Assembly (NCBI GenBank): GCA_913057775.1
Contig: CAJXOG010000001.1
Coordinates: 372,001-436,000, forward strand
Length of the DNA: 64,000 nt
Direction: 5' to 3'
Source: an uncultured Fodinibius sp.
Lineage (GTDB): Bacteria > Bacteroidota > Rhodothermia > Balneolales > Balneolaceae
How positions within the stretch are numbered: the stretch's first letter is position 1; every line of letters begins with the position of its first letter. Positions 1 through 8,545 of this stretch are shown here, in pieces. The translations under genes and the position numbers were made by a program. The notes below the pieces were generated by a model. The model was not told where the DNA came from. It saw only the letters and a list, made by a program, of their open reading frames with translations, and made no database searches.

Positions 1-398
1 GGGTTGTCCGAATAGCCGGGCGTGTAACCCCAAATTACCGCATTATCTAAGTTATAAAAGTGTCGAAATCCCTTTAACAGCGACTGCTCATAAAGCCTAG
101 CATTATACACCCGATGGATGCTCCGCTGCATATCGGAAGTACCACTGCTCTTAAAAACAAGCTCACTATTATCTTCCGAATGGGTCGTCACTAAAACATC
201 TTTAAATGCTTTAATCGGCAGTAGCGGAATAGCTGATATGTCATCCTGAACTTGTTTCAGGATCTCGGATTTTGTATTCAGCGCGACACAAAAACGATCA
301 TAGACCGAATTATTCTGCAGCTGATATTCAAAAACTTGTTTGACTTTTTCTCTGAAAGACAGACCCTCCGAAAAGATGATATCTGACCAATTTTTCAT
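1..398 (-). CDS. LuxE-family acyl-protein synthetase (partial, N-terminal part)
   Basis: This is absent from the ORF track because it runs off the left edge of the window. Reading the minus strand from the ATG at 398 gives MKNWSDIIFSEGLSFREKV, then a block 'PLLPIKAFKDVLV' and 'LVFKSSGTSDMQRSIHRVY'. These resemble the LuxE / acyl-protein synthetase family of adenylate-forming enzymes; the SSGTS stretch is the phosphate-binding loop. In luminous bacteria LuxE activates fatty acids. In non-luminous Bacteroidota the homologue is an uncharacterised acyl-activating or acyl-transfer enzyme. About 132 N-terminal residues are visible and the catalytic C-terminus lies outside. It follows purB by 64 bp on the same strand, so it may be cotranscribed. 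The family call is from memory of the motif. Confidence 0.7.
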   Translation of the reverse strand, partial: MKNWSDIIFSEGLSFREKVKQVFEYQLQNNSVYDRFCVALNTKSEILKQVQDDISAIPLLPIKAFKDVLVTTHSEDNSELVFKSSGTSDMQRSIHRVYNARLYEQSLLKGFRHFYNLDNAVIWGYTPGYSDN

Positions 399-462
399 AA
401 CAATATTAGCTGAAGACGAATCACACAAAAGTTATTGGTATCCATAAATTCAAATTTGTGAT

Positions 463-1758
463 CTATTCTAACCCTACGCGTTTAAAAATGCGCTCCACAT
501 TTCGGGTGTGGTGATCTAAATCAAAAGCCTCTTCGATTTCTTCTTCGGTGAGACTTTCCTGTACTGTCTCGTCCGCTTCCACCAGATCGCGAAACATCGT
601 CTTCTCTTCCCACGCCTTCATTGCCAAAGGCTGCACGGTATCATAGGCCTTTTCGCGTGACATGCCGGTATCAATCAGCTTATGCAGCACGCGCTGTGAA
701 AAGGTTAATCCAAAAGTCTTGTAGATGTTATCGTGCATATTATCTTCAAAGATGGTCAACTTTTCCACCACACCTGAAAAGCGATTGAGCATATAATCCA
801 GTAAAATGGTAGAGTCCGGCAAAATAATACGCTCTACGGATGAATGCGAGATGTCGCGTTCGTGCCAGAGCGGAATATTCTCATAGGCCGACATCATATA
901 TCCGCGGAGCACACGTGAACAGCCCGAAATATTCTCCGAGCTTACCGGATTACGTTTATGCGGCATCGAGGATGAGCCCTTCTGCCCTTTTCGGAAAAAC
1001 TCTTCTGCCTCCCTTACTTCGCTGCGCTGTAAGTGACGTATTTCCACCGCCATCTTTTCCATCGTTGATCCGATCAATGCCAACGTTGAAATATAATCGG
1101 CATGACGATCGCGCTGCAAGGTTTGCGTAGAAATAGGCGCTGGTGAAAGACCTAACTCTTCACAAACAGAGTCTTCTACTTCGGGCGGAATATTGGCAAA
1201 GGTACCTACCGAACCACTCATTTTGCCAAATTCCACGTTCTTTGCTGCTTTCTCGAAACGCTCCAAGTTACGCTTCATCTCGGCATACCAAAGTGCGCAC
1301 TTGAGACCAAAGGTTGTAGGTTCCGCATGCACTCCGTGCGTGCGTCCCATCATTACGGTATATTTGTGCTTTTTGGCCTTTTCCGCCAACACATTAATGA
1401 TTTGCTGTATATCTTTTCGTAGGATTTCGTTAGCCTGTTTCAGGCGATAGCCGTTGGCTGTGTCCACGACATCAGTGGAAGTAAGTCCGTAGTGTACCCA
1501 CTTTTTCTCTTCCCCGAGCGATTCTGAGACCGACCGTGTAAACGCCACTACATCATGTCGGGTCTCCTTTTCGATCTCTTTAATCCGATCAACATCAAAT
1601 GACGCATTTTCGTAAAGCTTTTCGACATCTTCTTTGGGAATTTTACCCAATTTGCTCCAAGCATTACAAGCAGCCAACTCGACCTCTAACCAGGCTTGAA
1701 ATTGATTTTCCAACGACCATATATCGGCCATCTCCTTACGGGAATATCGCTCAATCAT
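463..1758 (-). CDS. purB: Adenylosuccinate lyase
   Basis: This enzyme of the fumarase/aspartase superfamily acts twice in purine synthesis: it cleaves SAICAR to AICAR and adenylosuccinate to AMP, releasing fumarate each time. The 431-aa length is normal for bacterial PurB. The superfamily signature '[11 protein letters not shown]', which carries the mobile catalytic loop, is present near residue 260. The conserved 'TSTDVVDTA' and '[14 protein letters not shown]' blocks lie upstream of it. The start '[10 protein letters not shown]' is typical of the short bacterial form. A TATCTTTG box and an inverted repeat lie in the leader, so it probably has its own promoter although the M48 gene is only 119 bp upstream. 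Confidence 0.97.
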   Translation of the reverse strand: MIERYSRKEMADIWSLENQFQAWLEVELAACNAWSKLGKIPKEDVEKLYENASFDVDRIKEIEKETRHDVVAFTRSVSESLGEEKKWVHYGLTSTDVVDTANGYRLKQANEILRKDIQQIINVLAEKAKKHKYTVMMGRTHGVHAEPTTFGLKCALWYAEMKRNLERFEKAAKNVEFGKMSGSVGTFANIPPEVEDSVCEELGLSPAPISTQTLQRDRHADYISTLALIGSTMEKMAVEIRHLQRSEVREAEEFFRKGQKGSSSMPHKRNPVSSENISGCSRVLRGYMMSAYENIPLWHERDISHSSVERIILPDSTILLDYMLNRFSGVVEKLTIFEDNMHDNIYKTFGLTFSQRVLHKLIDTGMSREKAYDTVQPLAMKAWEEKTMFRDLVEADETVQESLTEEEIEEAFDLDHHTRNVERIFKRVGLE

Positions 1759-1768
1759 TGCTAATAAA

Positions 1769-1806
1769 TTTGGGCTGTAATTAAATAGAAAGTTCGCCCA
1801 AAGATA
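1769..1806 (-). promoter_or_regulatory. Putative purB promoter with TTTGGGC/GCCCAAA inverted repeat
   Basis: On the minus strand TATCTTTG (1806-1799) matches the Bacteroidota -7 element TAnnTTTG and sits about 41 nt before the purB ATG. The TTTG overlaps one arm of a perfect 7-bp inverted repeat, TTTGGGC-N20-GCCCAAA (1769-1802), which spans the expected transcription start. This layout would suit a repressor site or an RNA hairpin. No clear -33 TTTG was found at the usual spacing. The role is inferred from pattern only. Confidence 0.4.
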
Positions 1807-1877
1807 TTGGATTTTTTAACAAAAGTAAGAAGTAATGAGTAATAATGATCAGCAATATTTCTTATTACTAACCAGGT

Positions 1878-3365
1878 TTATCGTCTCGGAATTTTAATCC
1901 AGCTGCCCTGTTCGATACTGGCATCAGAATCTACCTGATTGAGAATCGCTACATCCTCTGGCGTAATATCCATTGGTAAATTATTCGTGAATATCGACAG
2001 AGACTGGGACTGATCTATCCTTCGTGTTTGCAGGCGAACAGGCTCTCGGTTCAACTTATCCTGGTCGGTAAGTTCCGTAAACGAATAGCTGGTTTCTTCA
2101 AAAGAAGATTGATAGCCATCAAATTTCTGTGCAAGGCTGTAATTGGTAAATCGATAGATATTACCATGATACGCAACTGCATAAACTAAAAACTTGTAGT
2201 TCGTTCCATCCTCTGTAGTAGCTATAGCTGTAGCCTCATAACCATTTAAGTCATTTTGCTGTCTAGAACGTTGTGACTGTACCGTAAAACCATCCTGAGT
2301 TACGTAATTCTTAACCGACATTTCTGGGGAATCCGCTTCACTATCGATCTGCATAAGTGAGATAGCATCTTGATTTTCATTAACTGCTGCTACCAATGTA
2401 GGCTGATTAACAATTTCCCAGTTGTCGGGATAATTAAACTGAAATTTTAAATCCGGGTGATAAAAGTTTCCATCTTCGGTAAATCCTTCGCGCGGATTTT
2501 CACCATAAATCATCCCATTAATCACATTCATATACTGATCCGTATTTTCTACATTTTGTTCATATCCTTTTTGCTGCCATTGTTGTGCCAATTCCGGTAT
2601 GCGCTTGGCACGCTCCGAAGGATCGGGATGTGATGATTGCCAGCTTGGGATACTTTGTCCCGACTGTTCTGATATTCGTTCAAGCGCCGAAAAGAACCCA
2701 GCACCATCTTCAGCCTCATAGTTTTTCATGGCAGCATATTCTACTCCCAGCTGATCGGATTCACGTTCATCATCCCGCCCGTAACTCAAGAATAAAAATT
2801 GGGCGGCTTGACTGCCTAATTGAAGCACACTTTGGCCGGGTACTCCCAGCAACTCCTCACCAGCTACAGCTCCGCCAATCAGTGCAATCTGCCCCAACTG
2901 CTGTTCGAATGCACGTTGTGAAGCATGTCGTGCCGCCACGTGCGCAATTTCATGCCCCAGCACCACCGCAAGTTGAGCTTCATTTTTAAGATGAGCCAAC
3001 AATCCGCGAGTTACATAAATATAGCCCCCGGGCAATGCAAAAGCGTTAACTACCGGACTGTTGAGCACCCGAAAATAAAACTCCGTCTCCCGATACTTCG
3101 GATCTGTGTCTTCGCGACGCATGTGGCTCACCTCCAGCACTTTCTGACCAATACGCTCAACATATTGCTGCACCTCTTCATCATCGTAAACTCCATATTG
3201 CTGCTGAATCTGCTGATCCGCCTCTTTTCCAATCTCTAGCTCCTGCTGCCAACTATATCCATATGCCCTTTTTGAACCAGTAATCGGACTTTTTTGAACA
3301 GTACAAGAGCCTACGAAAAGTACCAGTAAAACAGCTGTGAAAAATAATCTCAGAGAAGACATCAT
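1878..3365 (-). CDS. M48-family zinc metallopeptidase, lipoprotein (BepA/LoiP-like)
   Basis: This is a predicted outer-membrane-anchored M48 protease for envelope protein quality control. The N-terminus 'LLVLFVGSC' is a lipobox with the lipidated Cys near residue 21. The zinc motif 'HEIAHVAARH' (HExxH) lies near residue 138, and 'ERESDQLGVEYAA', which supplies the third ligand, lies about 65 residues later. After the peptidase comes roughly 190 residues without an obvious catalytic motif. The protein ends in 'VAILNQVDSDASIEQGSWIKIPRR', which resembles the LysM-like tail of long M48 proteins. At 495 aa it is longer than LoiP-type enzymes and near BepA size. It lies 74 bp downstream of the DUF2779 gene on the same strand. 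Confidence 0.88.
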   Translation of the reverse strand: MMSSLRLFFTAVLLVLFVGSCTVQKSPITGSKRAYGYSWQQELEIGKEADQQIQQQYGVYDDEEVQQYVERIGQKVLEVSHMRREDTDPKYRETEFYFRVLNSPVVNAFALPGGYIYVTRGLLAHLKNEAQLAVVLGHEIAHVAARHASQRAFEQQLGQIALIGGAVAGEELLGVPGQSVLQLGSQAAQFLFLSYGRDDERESDQLGVEYAAMKNYEAEDGAGFFSALERISEQSGQSIPSWQSSHPDPSERAKRIPELAQQWQQKGYEQNVENTDQYMNVINGMIYGENPREGFTEDGNFYHPDLKFQFNYPDNWEIVNQPTLVAAVNENQDAISLMQIDSEADSPEMSVKNYVTQDGFTVQSQRSRQQNDLNGYEATAIATTEDGTNYKFLVYAVAYHGNIYRFTNYSLAQKFDGYQSSFEETSYSFTELTDQDKLNREPVRLQTRRIDQSQSLSIFTNNLPMDITPEDVAILNQVDSDASIEQGSWIKIPRR

Positions 3366-3439
3366 TGGTTTGATGAATTATATTTAGTGGTCAATATTTA
3401 TAAATGTACGTAATTCCTAAATGTTCCTACTATAAAAGT

Positions 3440-5341
3440 TTAAGCTTGCTCCATCTTTTTCTGCCAGTGCTGATAAATCATCATCATAGCGAGTGTATCA
3501 AGCTCACAATATTTTAGCAATGCATTTTGATAGGCCTCATGTCTTTCGGAATCTAATTTCTGTGCAATCATTTTACCATAGACTACCATAGCCTCAGTAC
3601 CACGACGGATTGGCGAATCTCCGGTTTCCGTTAAGATTGAATAGGGATTTCGGGCCCCACCGTTTCCGTCGGACTGCCACCAAACAATTTGATCAAAATT
3701 ACTGCTCGAATACGGTTTTGAGTAGATATTCTTTAAATAGGAACTGTGGCTCATCACCGATCGGAGTACATCCTTTATACTCAGTGAACTCTCCATCTCG
3801 CTGTTATAGTAAAAATTCTTTACCAAACGACTCAAATCCGCAATATAAGGTGGCTGCGAATGTGAAGAGTCGTGGCGATTTATGATCTTCTCTATCCAGT
3901 TAATAAGCTGATTTGCATCAGCAATTTCATTTTGTTCTTGTAGTAGCTCTGACCTGATTGTTTTTAATGCATTGCGTTCAAAGTTAGAATACTGAACAAT
4001 GGTACCGTCTTCGATATCCGGGATTTGTTTCAACTTGCGAACCAGCTCAAAGTTAGGGTACCCACTTTTCAAATCATCAATCCACTCATGATGCTTCCAC
4101 GTTCCATCTTGATACAATGTATGACATGAAAACTGGAAAACAACTAAATGATACGGACTGCGATTTTTACGAACCGGTACTGCATAGTTCCCGGCCTCAA
4201 AATCGAGGAAGTGCAACGGAAACTGCCATCGGTCAAGCTCCTCAAATAATAATGTTCTGATAATCTCCTCGGGCACCTCTTCATCCTTCTTCTTATGAAC
4301 CTGCAGTGCCTGACGCATCTCTTGGGAAATGCGTCCCTCCGATTTGATGACGTTTACCGAACTAAAAATAGTGTCAGCAGGAATATCTTTCTGATCATAA
4401 TTTCCGTTGGCAAGTCTCTGACTTGTTCCGGGACCAATTAAATCAAAGATATGATTCTCAGATGGATTTCCCTCCGACATCACCGGCGACCAGCATTCGT
4501 TAAATCCACTTATTTTTCCTTCGCTTATCCTATCTGTATCAATACGAAATTCACAATTTTTACACTTTAGGCCAACTTTGGAATCGGGTTTATCATCCCC
4601 GAAATACACCGTGGAAAAATAATTCAACGTCTTTTTTAAGGTGGATTTTGGGATATTGTGTTCAGCAAATCTTGGTCGGTTCACTAACTTCTCCACCTCC
4701 TCTGTTACATCCAATTTAGCCAACAACTCCTGATTGGAAGCATTAATATTTTCAGCTTTGTAATTGTTATCTAAAGGATGCAATAAAAAAGGTAGGTTAT
4801 CGGTATATGCACTGCTCGATTTTTCCGGCATCACCAGCGTAGCTTGAATATTCAGATCGGGATGACTTATCTGAATCAAATACACCTGGTAGGCAAAATC
4901 AAGTAGATACTTTTCCCATTTACTATAAATATAACCTTTTGCATCTGTAATTCTATGTTTGCGAGAATCGAAAGCCTTAGTCCGGATATAAAAAACCGTC
5001 AGCTGATTGCCGGATTTATGAATAATGGGTAATCGAGCCATCATCTGTTGATGCTCAAAAGTAGCATCAAAAAGTACAACCTCATCCTTCTGCAATAACT
5101 GGCAGGTTTTGTCAGCGGCTTTTTTTACCTGCTTGCTATCAACAAAAACTCCATTGGGATAAACGGATCGAGCCAAAGCGGTAAGCAACCGTTTATTGTA
5201 GATAGCATGCTCAATAAACGGACGAGACTGCTTATCTTGAGGATAATCTTGCCGGTAATAATAAAGCTTAACCGGACATTCCAAACCGGCACCAAAAAGA
5301 TGTCGGGTAAAATATTTCTCGCGATCTCTAAACCTTGCCAT
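3440..5341 (-). CDS. DUF2779 protein: Cas4-like half plus DEDD exonuclease-like half
   Basis: The 633-aa protein resembles the DUF2779 family; its cellular role is unknown. The N-terminal half has Cys residues spaced like an Fe-S PD-(D/E)XK (Cas4/AddB-type) nuclease: 'GLECPVKLYY' near residue 22, 'CKNCEF' near 262 and 'NECW' near 282. The expected catalytic Asp and Glu-x-Lys appear replaced ('ARLPII', 'FYIRTKAF'), so this half may be inactive. The C-terminal half carries DnaQ/DEDD-like motifs, 'HFLDFEAGNYA' near 378 (Exo I) and 'YCELDTLAMM' near 613 (Exo III). Its 5' end overlaps the 3' end of murB by 14 bp, so the two are translationally close. No CRISPR array is nearby. Confidence 0.75.
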   Translation of the reverse strand: MARFRDREKYFTRHLFGAGLECPVKLYYYRQDYPQDKQSRPFIEHAIYNKRLLTALARSVYPNGVFVDSKQVKKAADKTCQLLQKDEVVLFDATFEHQQMMARLPIIHKSGNQLTVFYIRTKAFDSRKHRITDAKGYIYSKWEKYLLDFAYQVYLIQISHPDLNIQATLVMPEKSSSAYTDNLPFLLHPLDNNYKAENINASNQELLAKLDVTEEVEKLVNRPRFAEHNIPKSTLKKTLNYFSTVYFGDDKPDSKVGLKCKNCEFRIDTDRISEGKISGFNECWSPVMSEGNPSENHIFDLIGPGTSQRLANGNYDQKDIPADTIFSSVNVIKSEGRISQEMRQALQVHKKKDEEVPEEIIRTLLFEELDRWQFPLHFLDFEAGNYAVPVRKNRSPYHLVVFQFSCHTLYQDGTWKHHEWIDDLKSGYPNFELVRKLKQIPDIEDGTIVQYSNFERNALKTIRSELLQEQNEIADANQLINWIEKIINRHDSSHSQPPYIADLSRLVKNFYYNSEMESSLSIKDVLRSVMSHSSYLKNIYSKPYSSSNFDQIVWWQSDGNGGARNPYSILTETGDSPIRRGTEAMVVYGKMIAQKLDSERHEAYQNALLKYCELDTLAMMMIYQHWQKKMEQA

Positions 5342-6380
5342 CCGAACTCACAATATTAACTTCTGGAACAAGAGCAATACCGAACTTTTCTTTTACCGAC
5401 TTTTTGATACGATCAGCTAAGTCCAGAATCTCTCTACCAGTAGCTCCTCCATGATTTACAATGACCAGCGCCTGTTGTTTATAGGTCCCGGTATTCCCCA
5501 CTACTTTTCCTTTCCATCCTGCCTCTTCAATCAGCCACCCGGCCGGTACCTTGGTTTTCTGATTTCCCATATCGTAGCCCGGCGCTTCGGGGTACTCCTT
5601 TTTGATGTGTTCATAATCATCATCTCTTACAATAGGATTCTTAAAGAAGCTACCGGCATTCCCAAGCAAATTGGGATTAGGCAACTTACTATTTCTGATA
5701 TCAATTACAATATCACTGATATCACGAATAGTTGGTTTATCAATATTTCGTTCTTCAAGTTCAGACTGGATGGCTCCGTAAGAAGTATTTAGTTCTGGAT
5801 TTTTCGACAGTTTCAAAACTACATTGGTAACTATAACAACCCCCTTCAGCTCTCCCTTAAAAATGCTGTCGCGATAGCCAAATTCACAGTGCTCCTTTTC
5901 ATATCGACGTGTTTCTCTGCCCTCAATATCTACGGCCTCCAGCCACTCGAAAACCTCTTCAAGCTCAACGCCATAGGCACCTATATTTTGAATGGGAGCT
6001 GCACCTACCGTGCCGGGAATAAGGGAAAGATTCTCAATGCCGCCCCATCCTTTATCAACACAGTAGCGGACCGTTTGATGCCAATTTTCACCAGCACCAA
6101 TTTTTAGCCAGACGTAGTCATCCGTTTCTTTAATTACTTCTTTTCCCTTTATCTGGATATGCAGTATTAATCCGTCAAAATCATCCCCAAAAAGAACATT
6201 ACTACCACCCCCCAGTACCATAATTTTGAGTTTCTCTGTTTTGGGATGCCGTAATATTTCTTTGAGTTGTGATTCCAATTCGACCGAGGCAAAATAACGC
6301 GCCTTCGCAGAAATATTCAGCGTATTATAGGGTTGTAAATCAACATCAGTTTTAACTAACGAATTAAAATCGGTGCCCAT
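5328..6380 (-). CDS. murB: UDP-N-acetylenolpyruvoylglucosamine reductase
   Basis: This cytoplasmic FAD enzyme reduces UDP-GlcNAc-enolpyruvate to UDP-MurNAc with NADPH, the second committed step of peptidoglycan synthesis. The 350-aa protein has the FAD-binding 'LGGGSNVLF' near residue 57, 'SLIPGTVGAAPIQNIGAYG' near 120-138, the catalytic-Ser block 'NAGSFFKNP' near 242 and the C-terminal 'LVPEVNIV' with the catalytic Glu. The length and the tyrosine-containing substrate loop suit a type I (E. coli-like) MurB. It sits 33 bp after the gldE-like gene and overlaps the DUF2779 gene by 14 bp, forming a minus-strand operon. Confidence 0.97.
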   Translation of the reverse strand: MGTDFNSLVKTDVDLQPYNTLNISAKARYFASVELESQLKEILRHPKTEKLKIMVLGGGSNVLFGDDFDGLILHIQIKGKEVIKETDDYVWLKIGAGENWHQTVRYCVDKGWGGIENLSLIPGTVGAAPIQNIGAYGVELEEVFEWLEAVDIEGRETRRYEKEHCEFGYRDSIFKGELKGVVIVTNVVLKLSKNPELNTSYGAIQSELEERNIDKPTIRDISDIVIDIRNSKLPNPNLLGNAGSFFKNPIVRDDDYEHIKKEYPEAPGYDMGNQKTKVPAGWLIEEAGWKGKVVGNTGTYKQQALVIVNHGGATGREILDLADRIKKSVKEKFGIALVPEVNIVSSDGKV

Positions 6381-6413
6381 TTATATGGTTATACTCTTTG
6401 CTTACAGATATTT

Positions 6414-7784
6414 TTATGATTTAGAACGACCCTGAACTTTCACACGTAGTTTTTTTACGCGATTATTTGTTACAGAGTGGATCGTAAGCTCCATATTATT
6501 ATAGTAAACTCGTTCGCCTACATTGGGAATGCGCTCTGTCAGATGATAAACGAGTCCACCGAGTGTTTCATACTCATCATCTTCAGCGGTGAGCTCAATA
6601 TTCAGGATATCCTCCATGTCATCGAGGTCAATCTTAGCATCAAAAATGTATACGCCACTTTTAAATTTCGTGTAGAGACTTTCTTCGACGTCATCATACT
6701 CATCAGATATTTCCCCGACGATCTCCTCAAGAATATCATCTAGCGTAATTAATCCCTCAGTACCGCCATATTCATCCACTACAATAGCAATGTGCGTTTT
6801 TTCCTGCTGAAAATCACGAAGTAGGTCATCCACTTTTTTAGTAGACGGAACAAAAAGAGCTTTACGCGCAATAGTACGCCAATTTATTGTTGTCCGTTCG
6901 ATATCAGAGTTTATATAAGGCAGCACATCTTTGGAATGAATAACGCCCAATATGTTGTCCAGGTCGTTCTCATATATCGGCATACGCGAAAGGCCTTTTT
7001 CTCTGATCAACTGCAAAACTTCATTCAGAGAGTTATCGGTAGAAATAGCAACGATATTAACGCGTGACGTCATTATCTCACGAACTGTAGTCGTGCCAAA
7101 TTCAATCACATTTTCAATAATCTCCCGCTCATCACTTCTAATAGATCCCTCCTGCTCACTCACCTCTGCCATCGTCATAATATCTTCGGAGGTCATCTTG
7201 CTGTCTGGTTTCGGTAATCTTTCTTCCAGACTAAGTGTACTATTGGCAATAAGACTCGAAAGCGGTGTGAGTAGCTTAAATAACACATAAATAAAAGAGC
7301 TTACCTGCCTCGCACTCTTTAAGGGATTATTTATGGCGATAACTTTGGGCGTAATTTCGCTGAGAATCAAAATCATAAACGTCAAGACAACCACTTCCAA
7401 GGTGTAGACCAAAACCTCTGAAAGTCCAAAATAGATCGCGATATTCCCGGCTACCACGGCAGCCAGTACTGATGCCACAATATTAGCAAACGTATTGCAA
7501 ATCAGAATTGTAGCCAGCAATCGCCGCGGATATGCCAACATCTTGGTGATTTGGCGATCTTTGGAACCCTCTGTATCCTGATCAGTTAACAAATCTTGTT
7601 GATTAATAACAGAGAAGAAGGCCACCTCAGCCCCCGAAAAAAGAGCGGAAAAAAGAAGCCCTAAAACAATTATTGCAATCTGTATTGCCAGCGCTACGGG
7701 ATCTAATGTAGAATCGATAAGAACAGATTCCCCTTGCTGGGAAATAAAATCGAAAATAAACAGTAAACTACTCGGGTCGTCCAA
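6414..7784 (-). CDS. CNNM/CorC-type membrane protein, GldE-like
   Basis: The 456-aa protein has an N-terminal CNNM (DUF21) domain with about four membrane segments (residues 30-170, 'ALFSGAEVAFFS'). Two CBS domains follow ('VREIMTSRVNIVAI', 'GTEGLITLDDILEEIVGEI'), then a CorC-HlyC domain at the C-terminus. CNNM proteins are linked to Mg2+ or Co2+ efflux; in Bacteroidota the version encoded next to ssb is called GldE, a gliding/T9SS accessory protein. That neighbour is present here, so GldE-like is favoured, although no gldD is visible. The start is a TTG at 7784; no in-frame ATG occurs before about residue 83, which lies inside the membrane domain. Confidence 0.82.
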   Translation of the reverse strand: MDDPSSLLFIFDFISQQGESVLIDSTLDPVALAIQIAIIVLGLLFSALFSGAEVAFFSVINQQDLLTDQDTEGSKDRQITKMLAYPRRLLATILICNTFANIVASVLAAVVAGNIAIYFGLSEVLVYTLEVVVLTFMILILSEITPKVIAINNPLKSARQVSSFIYVLFKLLTPLSSLIANSTLSLEERLPKPDSKMTSEDIMTMAEVSEQEGSIRSDEREIIENVIEFGTTTVREIMTSRVNIVAISTDNSLNEVLQLIREKGLSRMPIYENDLDNILGVIHSKDVLPYINSDIERTTINWRTIARKALFVPSTKKVDDLLRDFQQEKTHIAIVVDEYGGTEGLITLDDILEEIVGEISDEYDDVEESLYTKFKSGVYIFDAKIDLDDMEDILNIELTAEDDEYETLGGLVYHLTERIPNVGERVYYNNMELTIHSVTNNRVKKLRVKVQGRSKS

Positions 7785-7847
7785 CTACCTATTTTTAATT
7801 TGGGTTATCTTAAAGCTATTGACTGTAGACATGCAGTGCAAGAAAAG

Positions 7848-7880
7848 TAAAAGCGGCAAGGAATTTCCCCGCCGCTTTTA
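7848..7880 (-). terminator. Hairpin terminator after ssb
   Basis: A perfect 10-bp stem, TAAAAGCGGC / GCCGCTTTTA, encloses a 13-nt loop. Read on the minus strand it is followed by a T-rich run (CTTTTACTTTTC). It lies 30 bp after the ssb stop and before the gldE-like start, so ssb probably ends its own transcript here, with some read-through possible. Confidence 0.6.
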
Positions 7881-7909
7881 AATGTATGCTAAATATAATT
7901 CGGATACCA

Positions 7910-8350
7910 TTAAAATGGTAAGTCGTCGTCAATATCGTCAAAATCTTCATTTAAATCGACATTGCTCGATACCGGTTGAGAGTTATCCGGTTTGGGGGGG
8001 ACATCGCCACCGCCTTCACCTTTACTGTCAAGCATCGTCATAGTCAACGCTTTTATCTCTGTAGAGTAACGCGTTTGACCTTCTTTGTCTTCCCACTTAC
8101 GTGTTTGAATGGGACCTTCAATATAAACCTGTGATCCCTTCTTTAGATATTCCTGGCAAATTTCGGCCAGCCGCCCCCAAGCCACCACTCGGTGCCATTC
8201 GGTGTTCTCCTTCCATTCGCCCTGTTTATCCTTATAACGTTCAGATGTTGCAACAGATAAGTTTGCCACGGCTGTATTGGACTGCGTATAACGTACATCA
8301 GGATCTTGTCCCAATCGGCCGATAATCATTGCTTTATTGAGTGAACTCAT
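7910..8350 (-). CDS. ssb: Single-stranded DNA-binding protein
   Basis: SSB coats single-stranded DNA in replication and repair as a homotetramer. The 146-aa protein opens with the OB fold '[22 protein letters not shown]' and continues through '[29 protein letters not shown]' and '[17 protein letters not shown]'. A short disordered linker rich in Gly, Pro and Ser follows. It ends in the acidic tip '[11 protein letters not shown]', which recruits partner proteins. The start is backed by a purine-rich GAGGAAAT about 5-12 nt upstream. It is divergent from the DUF2207 gene across a palindrome-rich spacer. Confidence 0.97.
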   Translation of the reverse strand: MSSLNKAMIIGRLGQDPDVRYTQSNTAVANLSVATSERYKDKQGEWKENTEWHRVVAWGRLAEICQEYLKKGSQVYIEGPIQTRKWEDKEGQTRYSTEIKALTMTMLDSKGEGGGDVPPKPDNSQPVSSNVDLNEDFDDIDDDLPF

Positions 8351-8384
8351 AATATTTCCTCGTTTGTTTTTATTGTTTCGTTCT

Positions 8385-8510
8385 AAAGGTAAGATATATT
8401 TTGGAGGAAATCCTTACAGAAAAAATCTTGGCAAAACCCTTACCTATTTAATAAATAGGTAAAAAATATTATCCTAATTAAAATTATTACCTTATCGTAA
8501 GGCTGTAAAA
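8385..8510. promoter_or_regulatory. Palindrome-rich divergent spacer (ssb / DUF2207)
   Basis: Two inverted repeats sit in this AT-rich spacer. TTACCTATTT-AAT-AAATAGGTAA (8440-8462) has a perfect 10-bp arm and a 3-nt loop. ACCTTA-TCG-TAAGG (about 8489-8502) is shorter. Further GGTAA/CCTTAC words occur at about 8386, 8411 and 8438. The repeated word suggests binding sites for one regulator serving both divergent genes, but AT-rich DNA makes such repeats easier by chance. Confidence 0.35.
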
Positions 8511-8545
8511 TAAAGTAGTATATTCTTAAAGCATAACTTTCTGGC

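Noticed and set aside
840-1130. ORF 96 aa on the plus strand inside purB
   Set aside because: It is a shadow of the purB reading frame with low-complexity, non-protein-like composition; the same applies to most short ORFs of the track.
1838-1869. AGTAATAA/TTATTACT repeat after the M48 gene
   Set aside because: An 8-bp A/T stem with a 16-nt loop; weak as a terminator and probably chance in AT-rich spacer.
3440-5341. Reading the DUF2779 gene as a CRISPR Cas4
   Set aside because: No array or cas genes are present and the protein is twice the size, with a C-terminal DEDD-like domain.
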